Assembly: GCA_050950645.1 (NCBI GenBank) | Contig: JBMNHZ010000001.1 | Span: 1 to 64,000, forward strand | DNA length: 64,000 nt | Reading direction: 5' to 3' | From: BRH-c25 sp012519325 | GTDB lineage: Bacteria; Bacillota; Clostridia; Lutisporales; Lutisporaceae | In this document: positions 25,956 to 34,325 of the stretch, one piece after another | How positions within the stretch are numbered: position 1 is the stretch's first letter | How the letters are laid out: each line of letters starts with the position of its first letter | Made by a program: the position numbers and the translations under genes | Notes under the pieces: generated by a model | Told to the model about the DNA's origin: nothing | The model's database searches: none | Seen by the model: only the letters and a program-made list of their open reading frames with translations

Positions 25956-26836
25956 GGGTGAGTCTTGCTGTATACTTCTTTTATTTTGTTCCTATTCAGC
26001 TTGCTGTATATTTGGGTTGTTGAAATATCCGAATGCCCTAGCATTTCTTGTATTGACTGAAGGTCGGCGCCGTTTTCTATAAGATGAACTGCAAATGAAT
26101 GCCTTAGAGTATGAGGTGTTATTGATTTTTTTATATTTGCCTTTGCAGTATAATGTTTAATGATTTTCCAAAAACCCTGCCTTGTCATTTTCTGTCCGTG
26201 GAAATTTACAAACAACAATTGGTTGTTCTTATTGGAGCAGAGCTTTCTCCGGTAATCATTCAGATATATTTTTATGTATTTAACGGCCATGTTGCCAAGA
26301 GGTATGGATCTTGACTTAATTCCGCCGTTTCTGCATGTAATCAGCCCTGTATTAAGGTCCACATCGTCAAGGTTCAATGAAATGAGCTCGGATACTCTTA
26401 TACCCGTAGCATAAAGCAGCTCCAGCATTGCTTTATCTCTTGCACCCTTCGCATCAACAATGGTAGGTTGTTCGAGTAAAAGCTCCACTTCCTTCTTGGT
26501 TAGTACTGACGGAAGCTTTTTTTTCACCTTGGGTGATTCAAGATTAGCTGACGGATCTGTATCAATATACCTTTCATTTAGCATAAATTGATAAAAGCTC
26601 CTTATGGAAGCAAGATTCCTGGAAATTGTAGAAGTTGCTTTGCCAGTTTTCTGTAATGTAATCAAATATGTGATGATAATTGTTTTTGTAACCTTTTCCA
26701 GAGAAAGAGCATATTCTCTAAGATAATCTTCGAATTGTCTTATATCTCTTTTATAGGATTCCAGCGTGTTTGCCGCCAATTCCTTATTTATTATGAGGTA
26801 ATCCAAAAACAATTCAATATAACTCATTAGAATCAT
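25946..26836 (-). CDS. xerD: Tyrosine recombinase XerD
   Basis: A 296-residue tyrosine recombinase. The N-terminal SAM-like DNA-binding domain (about residues 1-95) is followed by the catalytic domain with Arg in LLYATGIRVSELISL, the HTLRHSFAVHL His-x-x-Arg box, LGHSDISTT and the nucleophile Tyr in QIYSKL. With XerC it resolves chromosome dimers at dif. Its place between deoB and spoIIM matches the housekeeping copy (ripX) in Bacillus, so I do not read it as a mobile-element integrase. An ATG three codons in is an alternative start. Confidence 0.9.
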   Translation of the reverse strand: MILMSYIELFLDYLIINKELAANTLESYKRDIRQFEDYLREYALSLEKVTKTIIITYLITLQKTGKATSTISRNLASIRSFYQFMLNERYIDTDPSANLESPKVKKKLPSVLTKKEVELLLEQPTIVDAKGARDKAMLELLYATGIRVSELISLNLDDVDLNTGLITCRNGGIKSRSIPLGNMAVKYIKIYLNDYRRKLCSNKNNQLLFVNFHGQKMTRQGFWKIIKHYTAKANIKKSITPHTLRHSFAVHLIENGADLQSIQEMLGHSDISTTQIYSKLNRNKIKEVYSKTHPRA

Positions 26837-26948
26837 ATCCCCTCTATTACAATATCAATAACATATTCAACATATATAATGAAAATCCTCCAATAAATGA
26901 AAATTTTACATAAAGACTATCCATTGACGATTCACACTGATAATACTC

Positions 26949-27581
26949 TTATTTTATGTAAGGGACAATTAGTTTAACTATAAGGGAAGTTATATATGCT
27001 TCCACAATACTTCCTGCAACAAGCAGGATTATCAGAACAAGCATTGATAGAGCATAGATTGTAAATAAACGGGAAGATGTTCCCGATTTCTTAAAGTACT
27101 TGCTTCTTAAAGCCCACATGGAATAATTGAAGCTAATTACAGCCATTACAATTATCACAGGTATATATATCATATTTTGGGGTAATACGGAGCCTAGTGA
27201 AAGAAGAAATCCATTGTCTTCCACATTTCCAGTCAGAAAGGCTATTGAAAAACCTATGCAAAAGCCTCTGAAAGCGACGAGTATGGGAATAATAATTATA
27301 CCGACATACACTAATCCCGAAAAAAACAATACCATTGCAAAATAAAGGTTAAATTTTATTGATTGTTTTAATATGGATTCGGATTGCAGCTGATTTTGGG
27401 ATGTCAGTTCCAGGAACCCCTCCAGATAAATTTTTGCATCCGTTTTTGCCACTTCATCAATATTATTTACAGTCAATGCTCCAAGGCTTATTCCAAAAAT
27501 AAATAAAAAAATTACTATCAAATAGATCCAAATATTATCGGCAAAATGTCTTCTGATTGAGTCATTAAGGCTATCCGGCAA
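26949..27581 (-). CDS. spoIIM: Stage II sporulation protein M
   Basis: A 210-residue membrane protein with about five hydrophobic segments (for example YLIVIFLFIFGISLGAL and VIIVMAVISFNYSMWAL). SpoIIM acts with SpoIID and SpoIIP in peptidoglycan removal during engulfment of the forespore, anchored in the mother-cell membrane. A TTG start at 27581 fits the GGGGGG site 8 bases upstream. Further upstream, GCATATT (27638-27632, minus) matches the SigE -35 consensus exactly, but the -10 14 bases on is only partial, so SigE control is likely by family and only weakly supported by sequence. The intergenic region is shared with the divergent MciZ-like gene. Confidence 0.88.
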   Translation of the reverse strand: MPDSLNDSIRRHFADNIWIYLIVIFLFIFGISLGALTVNNIDEVAKTDAKIYLEGFLELTSQNQLQSESILKQSIKFNLYFAMVLFFSGLVYVGIIIIPILVAFRGFCIGFSIAFLTGNVEDNGFLLSLGSVLPQNMIYIPVIIVMAVISFNYSMWALRSKYFKKSGTSSRLFTIYALSMLVLIILLVAGSIVEAYITSLIVKLIVPYIK

Positions 27582-27799
27582 AATAAATACCCCCCTCTCA
27601 GCTTTTGTCCACAATATTTCTCTATCTTGATAATATGCTTAAGGGAAGTATATTATGATTCACAACACCAAAGAACTGCTTAATTGCAAATAATTATAAG
27701 AAATAAGTGCTGGTAATATGCGTTTACGCATACTATATAATAAACACATTTTCTGCAGCGCTGAAATGTATGTGGGGCAGAAGAAAGAAGGTATAAGAA

Positions 27800-27937
27800 A
27801 TGCTGAAATATGTATATAAGAGAGGGTTTTATTTTATAGGCAAGTTCAATGAGTTGATCAAGCAGCTGAATACAATTGAAAACAAACAAATTACCTTGAG
27901 AGAATATATTATATGCTATAAGCAAAAACTTAACTAG
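27800..27937 (+). CDS. mciZ: Small peptide resembling the FtsZ inhibitor MciZ
   Basis: A 45-residue reading frame with AAGGT 8 bases before its ATG. Its core KRGFYFIGKFNELIKQL lines up with the Bacillus MciZ core KGVVLVGKAWEIRAKL: a basic residue and Gly, an alternating hydrophobic strand, GK, then Glu-hydrophobic and a helix ending in Leu. MciZ caps FtsZ filaments and blocks Z-ring formation in the mother cell during sporulation. In Bacillus the gene lies in the same spoIIM neighbourhood. Here it is divergent from spoIIM and its last 8 bases overlap the end of the convergent DUF3866 gene. TGCGTTTACGCA, a palindrome, and CATACTAT lie 65-80 bases upstream. Homology is from recalled sequence, not a search. 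Confidence 0.55.
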   Translation: MLKYVYKRGFYFIGKFNELIKQLNTIENKQITLREYIICYKQKLN

Positions 27938-28994
27938 TAGCTAGTAAGGCAGCAGATCCGCAAGTGACGAAGTATTCCCTGTCCTGCCAAAAGCCTTTTC
28001 CCATTTTTTCAAGATAGTTTTGTTCCTTTTCCAGCAGCTTCTCTACATTCATGCTGTTTAAGAAGAACAGCTCGTGCTTACTTGCTATATTGCTTTCCTC
28101 CAGCTGCTTTCTTATTATATCCTCTTTTGACTTTTCAAGAATCGGCAGGGCAATAAAAGCCTTAGTGCAGCACAGCTTTCCTAAAGTCATTCTGCTGTGA
28201 TGGCTCAGCCCGAAATGCCTGCTTCTGCTGTCTGCAAAGGATATTCTTGGTACGGCTATAGCCTTGCCATTAAAATTGTTGACTGCATCAACAATATATC
28301 CTTGCTCAATGCTGCTAAAACCATATTTTGTATCCGTCCCTGCTATCCCCGGGCCCATTGTTATGACTGCAGCATCAGCTTTAAGTATTTCCTTTGCCGC
28401 AATCATAGCAGTATATACATTTATGCATTCCAAGTCTCCGCCAAATGCGTTTCCGTAAGTTATTGTCCCATGAAGCAAACCTCTGCTTCTTAGCCTTTTT
28501 ACTATGTCACTCATCCATATGGGCAATGCTCCTCCGTCTGTCATAATATAGACAATTCTCTTTTTCTCTGCTATGTATTTCAGAGTTAGGACAATAGGCG
28601 CAAGCATACTGTGAATTGTACCTGTTATCACCGGCAGATTCTCAAGTGAATCAAAACTGTTGAAGACCTCATGATAAGGACTTTCCTGGGCTTCTACAGC
28701 CAGGCAGTTGATTTGCATGGGAGTATATCTCAGCTTCATAATATGGCCATCTCCTATATTTGAGAAATCGTTTCTACTTATATTGGCCAGAACATAATGA
28801 TAACCGCCGGAGCCAAGTCCAAGCTCTACTGCTGTTGTATTCAACAATACATCGTCGTTTAGCTCAATCTCCCCCGTCAGCTTGTTGTAGTTTATGCAAT
28901 CATACATTCTGTAGTCTCTTTCAATCCTGAACTTTGAAATATACATATCTTTATATGTAATCTCCTTAACCTTTGCTTTAAATATGCCAATCAT
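27930..28994 (-). CDS. DUF3866 family protein
   Basis: A 354-residue soluble protein of the DUF3866 family. Characteristic parts are NTTAVELGLGSGGYHYVLANI near residue 52, the TGTIHSMLAPI segment, YIMTDGGALPIWMSDIV and VITMGPGIAGTDTKYGFSSIEQG. No biochemical role is known for the family. The glycine-rich motifs suggest nucleotide or cofactor binding, which is inference. The ATG overlaps the TGA of the upstream glycosyltransferase gene (ATGA), so it is part of the SteA/GT2/GT4 operon. It is the last gene. Confidence 0.82.
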   Translation of the reverse strand: MIGIFKAKVKEITYKDMYISKFRIERDYRMYDCINYNKLTGEIELNDDVLLNTTAVELGLGSGGYHYVLANISRNDFSNIGDGHIMKLRYTPMQINCLAVEAQESPYHEVFNSFDSLENLPVITGTIHSMLAPIVLTLKYIAEKKRIVYIMTDGGALPIWMSDIVKRLRSRGLLHGTITYGNAFGGDLECINVYTAMIAAKEILKADAAVITMGPGIAGTDTKYGFSSIEQGYIVDAVNNFNGKAIAVPRISFADSRSRHFGLSHHSRMTLGKLCCTKAFIALPILEKSKEDIIRKQLEESNIASKHELFFLNSMNVEKLLEKEQNYLEKMGKGFWQDREYFVTCGSAALLATS

Positions 28995-29830
28995 CGGTTA
29001 TCCGTCTGCCCCCTTCCCAGGCTGTCAAGAAATGAGAGTATTCTGTTTTTTCTTATAAATGATGTGATAGAAAGTTTTTCAGAAATCATATTCAAAAATA
29101 TAAGAATTATAAGAAGTATCAGTTTGCTGTTAAAGTTCAGGAATAATGAACTGAAATAGCCTAGGGATATTCCAAGTATATTTGCCCCCGTATCCCCCAG
29201 CATGCATATTTCTCTTAAGTCATAGCTTATGTAAATAAATACTGTTAGAATAAGGATTATTAACGGCAATGCCTCCGCCAGCCTGCCCTCAGCTGATAAC
29301 AAAAGCAATGCGGCCATTGCCAGAAAGAATTTGACCGCTCTTCCCGGACGCATGTCAAAAATATTGACAGTATTTGCATACAAAGTTATGATAAGTACAT
29401 TTAAAATTAGTTCGGCCAATGAGCCTGCTGCTCTTAAGCTTATAATACAAGCTGACAGTATGCCTATTAGTGCCTTGAGGAAACCTGTGGTCATATTGTT
29501 CATTAAAGTGCTCCTTACATGATTTATGAAGCCTTTTATTCTTCTGTCACCTGCCAAATCATCAATGACTCCTGCAAAACCCATACTCAATAATAGGAAC
29601 ATATAGCTCAGGTATACATATGAATGCTCAGGCCTTTGCAGCAAAAGCTGAAGTACTGCCGCAAGCTGAACGGGAATAAACACAATTCCGCCAATTGCAA
29701 CTATTTCTTTTCCTTTGTAATTTTGAGTAATACATATTCCATTGTCTGCCTTGTACAGCATTTTTATAATATTTTGTATCAGGCATCGTGCAATTATCAA
29801 AGTGACTAATGTAATTACAACTAAGTCCAT
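28991..29830 (-). CDS. MraY/WecA-like membrane glycosyltransferase (family 4)
   Basis: A 279-residue polytopic membrane protein with about nine hydrophobic segments. It carries the MraY/WecA-type motifs GFAGVIDDLAGDRRIKG (catalytic Asp pair), NTVNIFDMRPGRAVK (the NxxNxxDG-like loop, here ending DMRPG) and CMLGDTGANILG. Such enzymes transfer a sugar-1-phosphate from UDP-sugar to undecaprenyl phosphate. The protein is shorter than MraY and lacks its HIPMH-like loop in full, so the exact donor is uncertain. It is coupled to the upstream GT2 gene (10-base overlap) and to DUF3866. Confidence 0.75.
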   Translation of the reverse strand: MDLVVITLVTLIIARCLIQNIIKMLYKADNGICITQNYKGKEIVAIGGIVFIPVQLAAVLQLLLQRPEHSYVYLSYMFLLLSMGFAGVIDDLAGDRRIKGFINHVRSTLMNNMTTGFLKALIGILSACIISLRAAGSLAELILNVLIITLYANTVNIFDMRPGRAVKFFLAMAALLLLSAEGRLAEALPLIILILTVFIYISYDLREICMLGDTGANILGISLGYFSSLFLNFNSKLILLIILIFLNMISEKLSITSFIRKNRILSFLDSLGRGQTDNR

Positions 29831-30498
29831 CGCTTCATCTCATTTCGTATTGTGTTAATAATATCAATACACTGTTTCCCTCTATGCACGAAACCCGATA
29901 CATTACATCCTGTTTCCCTGTGCCGCATGTTGACGGGAACCTCAATCACTTCATAACCCTTTCTTACCGCCTCCAAGGTGATTTTAAACTCTAGGCCGAA
30001 TCCGGAAGGCAGCTCAATATTCCTGATAAAATCCAGAGGCATAATCCTTTGCCCGCTTAGCAGCGAATCAACCTTTCGGGAGGTCATAGCTTTAAAGCAG
30101 ATTCCCGATAATCCCTTAACAATTCCGATACCTCCTTTTCTTCGGGGTGCAGGCAGCCTTCCTATAATTATTGATTTTTTACATGGATTTATATATTGGA
30201 TAAGCTTATTTACCTCCGCCGCGCTTTCACAAATATCGGCGTCCAACAAAGCTACAAAGCTAGCTGTAACATAGTCCAGAGCGTGCCTTACCGCACTGCC
30301 CTTCCCTTTGTTGTATTCATTTTTCAGAAGCTTGATATCTGTCAAGGGCTTCAACAACTTATATGTAGAATCTGTGGAACCGTCATCCACTACAATTATT
30401 TCTTTTATGCTTTCCATGCCTTTAAGGCCTTCCAATGTGCGAAGAATACAATCGGACTCATTATATGCCGGTATTATCACACTTACATCTTCGCCCAT
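29821..30498 (-). CDS. Family 2 glycosyltransferase
   Basis: A 225-residue GT-A type transferase. VSVIIPAYNESDCILRTL, the nucleotide-sugar motif IVVDDGSTDST, and the metal-binding VALLDADIC are clear. No membrane segment is obvious. Members of this dolichol-phosphate-mannose-synthase-like group transfer a sugar from a nucleotide donor to a lipid carrier or surface polymer. It overlaps the end of steA by 16 bases, and has GGGAAGGA before the ATG. Confidence 0.82.
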   Translation of the reverse strand: MGEDVSVIIPAYNESDCILRTLEGLKGMESIKEIIVVDDGSTDSTYKLLKPLTDIKLLKNEYNKGKGSAVRHALDYVTASFVALLDADICESAAEVNKLIQYINPCKKSIIIGRLPAPRRKGGIGIVKGLSGICFKAMTSRKVDSLLSGQRIMPLDFIRNIELPSGFGLEFKITLEAVRKGYEVIEVPVNMRHRETGCNVSGFVHRGKQCIDIINTIRNEMKRWT

Positions 30499-31502
30499 TT
30501 TGTATCCTTCCCTTCATCTTCGGCTGCTGATATAATTCCGAATCCTCTGCAATCCACCAGTTTTTCACCTATTAAAGTCCTTACTATAAATGTACTGGCC
30601 ATTCCGGATCTCCCCTTACTCATAAAATCATACATGCAATTATGGCCTCCCGCAAGAACGATCAACTTGGCACCCTTGCTGTAAGCCAGCATTAAAGCCG
30701 CATCCTCACTGGTTCCTTTTACTGCCAAAATTTTATAGGGCACATTCATTCCGGTAATTCTGTCAAGACAGGGGCAATATCCGTCTTCATAGGCATGAAG
30801 TATGATTTCTCTGCTCTTGTATATTCCAATATCTGATACACTGTCCATATCACCAATCAATAAGTCCGGTGTATAACCAGAATTTATTATCATGTCGGCT
30901 CCACCGTCCACCCCTATGAAAACAGGATTGTATTTCCTAATATAAGCTTTTATTGCATTCAATTCATCAAGAGTACTGCTGTTTCTTACGGCTACCACTA
31001 CATGTCTGTTGCTGAGCCTTGTGATCAACTCCGGATATGCTTTGACTGAAACAAAACCATCAATTTCTGACGCTGCATGTTTGACTGTATTCTTAATGAA
31101 TTTCAGTATTTCATGCTTTTCGTTCACATTTGACTCCTGCAGCCTTTTTTTAATGTAGTTCCGGTTTACATCAGTACAGACATTTTTATAAATATGGTTT
31201 TGTATGATAATATCATTTTTTAAAACAGTTACCATGTCATTATCCTTAAATACCTCTATTGGCAGGTTTACATCGATTAGTGCAACATTATTATCCAGCA
31301 ATACTGCTGCTCCAGCTGCCGCAAACCTACCTGTCATGCTTTTTCCCGCATTAATGACAGCTTTTACTCCGGCATTTACAATTGCAAGTGCAGACATTCC
31401 ATCAATATCATCATGGCATATTACGGCAATGTCCCCGGGGCATAAAAAATTTACAAGATTTTTAGTTCTTGCACCGGCTTTTATTCTGCCTTGAAGCTTC
31501 AT
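30483..31502 (-). CDS. steA: SteA-like cytokinetic protein (thiamine pyrophosphokinase-like fold)
   Basis: A 339-residue protein. The N-terminal half has AVICHDDIDGMSALAIVNAG, and the central part resembles the catalytic domain of thiamine pyrophosphokinases (FIGVDGGADMIINSGYTPDLLIGDMDSV). The C-terminal end has a short hydrophobic stretch. In Corynebacterium SteA works with the membrane protein SteB in daughter-cell separation. Start ATG 31502 has GGAGGTG upstream; a longer frame is unsupported. Downstream, glycosyltransferases suggest a role in envelope synthesis or division. No SteB-like membrane partner is obvious. Confidence 0.78.
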   Translation of the reverse strand: MKLQGRIKAGARTKNLVNFLCPGDIAVICHDDIDGMSALAIVNAGVKAVINAGKSMTGRFAAAGAAVLLDNNVALIDVNLPIEVFKDNDMVTVLKNDIIIQNHIYKNVCTDVNRNYIKKRLQESNVNEKHEILKFIKNTVKHAASEIDGFVSVKAYPELITRLSNRHVVVAVRNSSTLDELNAIKAYIRKYNPVFIGVDGGADMIINSGYTPDLLIGDMDSVSDIGIYKSREIILHAYEDGYCPCLDRITGMNVPYKILAVKGTSEDAALMLAYSKGAKLIVLAGGHNCMYDFMSKGRSGMASTFIVRTLIGEKLVDCRGFGIISAAEDEGKDTKWAKM

Positions 31503-31672
31503 TTTCACACCTCCATTGCTTTCACTGCCTGAACATTTACTGTCACTAGTATCTTTCAAAACAAAATAAAAAATGCGTATGATATCGCACTTTTTTTGCC
31601 AGAAGGCTCTATAGGGCTTCTCTCCTTTCATTCTTATTTTATAGAAACTGTGCTTTGATACATGATAAATAA

Positions 31673-31708
31673 AAATGCTAAAATTGTCTTTAAACAATTT
31701 TAGCATTT
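31673..31708 (-). terminator. Intrinsic terminator of spo0A
   Basis: AAATGCTAAAATTGT (31673-31687) and ACAATTTTAGCATTT (31694-31708) form a perfect 15-base-pair stem with a 6-base loop. On the minus strand it is followed by TTATTTAT. It is 35 bases beyond the spo0A stop. Confidence 0.88.
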
Positions 31709-31742
31709 AGTTTAATTGACTCATTAATACATGCCGATAGTT

Positions 31743-32549
31743 TCAGCTGATTTTAAGCTCAATTCTGAGTTTATCTGCTATCATTGCAATAAATTCGCTG
31801 TTTGTAGGCTTTCCTTTCACGTTATGAATGGTATATCCGAATAGATTATTTATAACATCTACCCTGCCTCTGCCCCATGCCACTTCAATGGCATGTCTTA
31901 TAGCTCTTTCAACTCTGCTGGGTGTAGTATTGAATTTCCTCGAAATTGAAGGATATAACTCCTTTGTAATTGCACTTAGAAGCTCCATATTATTAACAAC
32001 CATAGTAATAGCTTCTCTCAAATATACATATCCTTTTATATGGGCAGGAACGCCTATCTCATGGATAATGTTCGTTATAGCCGATTCTAATTCTCTGGGG
32101 GTAGCAGCTGAGGGTACTGCTACACTTATAGGCTGGATGAAATTCTTTCTTTCATTTTCATTATTAGCCATTCCGAAACACTCCCGTATTCTTTTTGAGA
32201 ATACGTCCATATCAAAAGGCTTCACAACATAATATTCTGCTCCAAGGGTAAGTGCTTTTTGCGTTATTTTATCCTGGCCAACAGCGGAAAGTACTATAAT
32301 TTTCGGAACTTTTTCCATTTCCATGGAATTCAGCTTTTCAAGCACTCCGAGACCGTCAAGATGAGGCATTATAATATCCAATATTACAACATCGGGTGAT
32401 TTGCTTTCAATCAGATCAATAACCTCAAGGCCGTCTTTAGCTATGCCAACCACCTCAAAATCCGGTTGTGTAGTTAGGTATTCACTTAGTATAATGCAGA
32501 AATCTTTATTGTCGTCAGCTATTAGGATTTTTATTTTTTGTAAATTCAT
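31743..32549 (-). CDS. spo0A: Sporulation master regulator Spo0A
   Basis: A 268-residue response regulator. The receiver domain has the acidic pair in ILIADDNKDF and the phosphorylated Asp in VVILDIIMPHLDG; a variable linker (IQPISVAVPSAATPRE) leads to the effector domain with the recognition helix region SRVERAIRHAIEVAWGRG and FGYTIHNVKGKPTNSEFIA. It binds 0A boxes and switches cells into sporulation. The ATG at 32549 has GGGAGGA upstream; the in-frame ATG 15 bases earlier lies on that site. A SigH promoter overlapping a 0A box lies at 32590-32614. It follows spoIVB, the conserved order. Confidence 0.96.
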   Translation of the reverse strand: MNLQKIKILIADDNKDFCIILSEYLTTQPDFEVVGIAKDGLEVIDLIESKSPDVVILDIIMPHLDGLGVLEKLNSMEMEKVPKIIVLSAVGQDKITQKALTLGAEYYVVKPFDMDVFSKRIRECFGMANNENERKNFIQPISVAVPSAATPRELESAITNIIHEIGVPAHIKGYVYLREAITMVVNNMELLSAITKELYPSISRKFNTTPSRVERAIRHAIEVAWGRGRVDVINNLFGYTIHNVKGKPTNSEFIAMIADKLRIELKIS

Positions 32550-32589
32550 TGGTATTCCTCCCATATATTGTTATTTCTTCTAAATAGAT

Positions 32590-32614
32590 ATTCGACAATA
32601 CAATCCCATTTCCT
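32590..32614 (-). promoter_or_regulatory. SigH-type promoter overlapping a 0A box, upstream of spo0A
   Basis: On the minus strand AGGAAAT (32614-32608) and GTCGAAT (32596-32590) are separated by 11 bases, matching the SigH consensus (AGGAWWW, RNNGAAT). The -10 overlaps a perfect 0A box, TGTCGAA (32597-32591). This places spo0A under SigH and Spo0A feedback, as in Bacillus. Confidence 0.7.
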
Positions 32615-32689
32615 GCTAATTAATCCGATATAATCGTTAAACAATTTCAAACAAATAAATCCAGTAAATTTATGCTGCTTTCAACACAT

Positions 32690-32696
32690 TTCGACT
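32690..32696 (-). promoter_or_regulatory. Second, imperfect 0A-box-like site
   Basis: AGTCGAA on the minus strand differs from the TGTCGAA consensus at one base and lies about 93 bases upstream of the SigH -10. It could be a second Spo0A site, but a 6-of-7 match alone is weak. Confidence 0.3.
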
Positions 32697-32730
32697 ACAA
32701 TAAATGAACTCAGGGAGACACGGGGACGAA

Positions 32731-32789
32731 GACATGGGGACGTTTCGCGTGTCTCTCTTTCAGTGAGACAGGGGAAACGTCCCCATGTC
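32731..32789. repeat. 59-base inverted-repeat element, copy B
   Basis: Same core as 2499-2557 with one difference. It is followed by a partial second right arm (CAGGGGAAACGTCCCATGTC, 32795-32814), and preceded by AGACACGGGGACGAA (32716-32730). It sits between the spo0A promoter region and the spoIVB terminator in a 340-base gene-free interval. The duplicated half-arm suggests repeated small insertions or replication slippage. Confidence 0.85.
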
Positions 32790-32834
32790 TTCGTCAGGGG
32801 AAACGTCCCATGTCTTCTTCCTGAAATGTAAAAA

Positions 32835-32877
32835 GGAGTATCGCAAACTACTTGTTAAACAGTTTTTGCGATACTCC
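32835..32877 (-). terminator. Intrinsic terminator of spoIVB
   Basis: GGAGTATCGCAAA (32835-32847) pairs perfectly with TTTGCGATACTCC (32865-32877). On the minus strand the stem is followed by TTTTTAC. It starts 13 bases after the spoIVB stop. Confidence 0.85.
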
Positions 32878-32889
32878 AATTATTGTAAG

Positions 32890-34197
32890 CTATTCACCGG
32901 AAGCTCTCTTGAGGCGTTCCTCGAATTTGATATCCGCCTCTTTAAGCATCCACTCTATAGAAATACCGAAGCCTTTTGTCGGGTCATTAACAAGCACATG
33001 GGTTACGCATCCTACAAGCTTATTATCCTGGATTATAGGGCTTCCTGACATACCCTGAACAATTCCGCCGGTTTTTTCTATAAGCCTTTTATCTGTTACT
33101 CTAATTATCATGCTCTTGGATTCCGAACTTTTCTGTCTTATTACTTTCTGTATTTCAATATCAAATTCTTCTACATTATTCCCTTCTATCGTTGTCAAAA
33201 TCTTTGCAGTTCCTTCCCTGATCTGGCTGTTCAAACCTATAGACACCGGTTTTGTTCTGCTTGGCTTTTGCTTTTTTGTAAGCTTCCCATAAATCCCAAA
33301 CTTTGTATTCTTGTAAATAACTCCATATTCATCATCATTATCGTAGAATACTCCGACAAGCTCTCCAGGTACTGTTTTCTTTGCCTTTTGAATAGACGCG
33401 ATTCTTGATTTTATTATTTTACCGCTATTAATATCCACCAGTACACCTGAGTCAACATCGGTAATACCATGACCCAGTGCACCGAAGATCCTGCTTTTAG
33501 GATCATAAAAGGTCATTGTACCGACTCCTGCTATATTGTCTCTTACCCATAAACCAATTCTAAATATGCTGTCCTCTTCACACTTTACCGGCTTAACATA
33601 GATATCCTGTCGGCTCCCATTCCTCTCCACCAATACCTTGATTCGTTCCTCCTTATTTTGTCTATTGTTCAAATATTCAATAATATCCTTTTCTTTCTCC
33701 ACCTGATTACCGTTAATTTCTATTATTTTATCACCTACTTCAAAACCTGCATCTGCAGCCGGACTGCATCTTCTGCCTCTAATATCGGTTACACTGGACA
33801 AGCCGACAACTAAAACTCCTTTTGATTCTATTCTTACACCGATAGCTTCTCCTGATGGTACAACCTTTATATCGGGAATTATATTCAGAGTAATTTCTTT
33901 TATCGGCAGCAAGCCTAAAAGCATTAGGTTTGCTTTTGCCTTACCCTTCCTGTAGTCATCCTTTAAGATAAAGGAAGAGATTATTTTGTCATCGGCATTT
34001 ATATTGTTCTCATAGTCTCCAATCAACTCAAGATTAAAAACCATGCTGCTCGGCAGCTTTCTGTCCTGTCCTTGTATAACATTGATTTCATTAGGAAATC
34101 TATAAATAGTAAATAATAAACTTGTCAGGCAGAGTACTGTTATTATCAGAGTGGTGTACAAAAAAATATTTCTGCATTTCTTTTTATGCAATAGCAT
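32890..34197 (-). CDS. spoIVB: SpoIVB serine peptidase (family S55)
   Basis: A 435-residue forespore protease that signals to the SpoIVFB complex to activate pro-SigK. An N-terminal membrane anchor (about residues 10-32) is followed by a PDZ domain (CSPAADAGFEVGDKIIEING) and the S55 catalytic region: FGALGHGITDVDSG with the His, and QGMSGSPIIQDNKLVG with the Ser. Length is normal. The ATG at 34197 has AGGAGAG upstream. It lies between recN and spo0A as in nearly all spore-formers. A SigG/SigF promoter was not resolved. Confidence 0.94.
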   Translation of the reverse strand: MLLHKKKCRNIFLYTTLIITVLCLTSLLFTIYRFPNEINVIQGQDRKLPSSMVFNLELIGDYENNINADDKIISSFILKDDYRKGKAKANLMLLGLLPIKEITLNIIPDIKVVPSGEAIGVRIESKGVLVVGLSSVTDIRGRRCSPAADAGFEVGDKIIEINGNQVEKEKDIIEYLNNRQNKEERIKVLVERNGSRQDIYVKPVKCEEDSIFRIGLWVRDNIAGVGTMTFYDPKSRIFGALGHGITDVDSGVLVDINSGKIIKSRIASIQKAKKTVPGELVGVFYDNDDEYGVIYKNTKFGIYGKLTKKQKPSRTKPVSIGLNSQIREGTAKILTTIEGNNVEEFDIEIQKVIRQKSSESKSMIIRVTDKRLIEKTGGIVQGMSGSPIIQDNKLVGCVTHVLVNDPTKGFGISIEWMLKEADIKFEERLKRASGE

Positions 34198-34325
34198 CAC
34201 TCTCCTGTTTCCCCAGAAGAGTTCGCCTTCAACTAAAAACCTCTCTCATTTAAGTTAACCTTTTTAAAGTCCTATTATTCTTATAATATATTGAACGTAT
34301 TTCAGCATTTGTCTTAGGTAGTTTT

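Noticed and set aside
25946..26836. XerD-like recombinase as sign of an integrated mobile element
   Set aside because: It sits in the conserved deoB-xerD-spoIIM order and has no flanking direct repeats, tRNA or phage genes; it is the housekeeping recombinase.
27680..27925. Minus-strand reading frame of 81 codons between spoIIM and DUF3866
   Set aside because: It is antisense to the MciZ-like frame, has no ribosome-binding site and no recognisable features.
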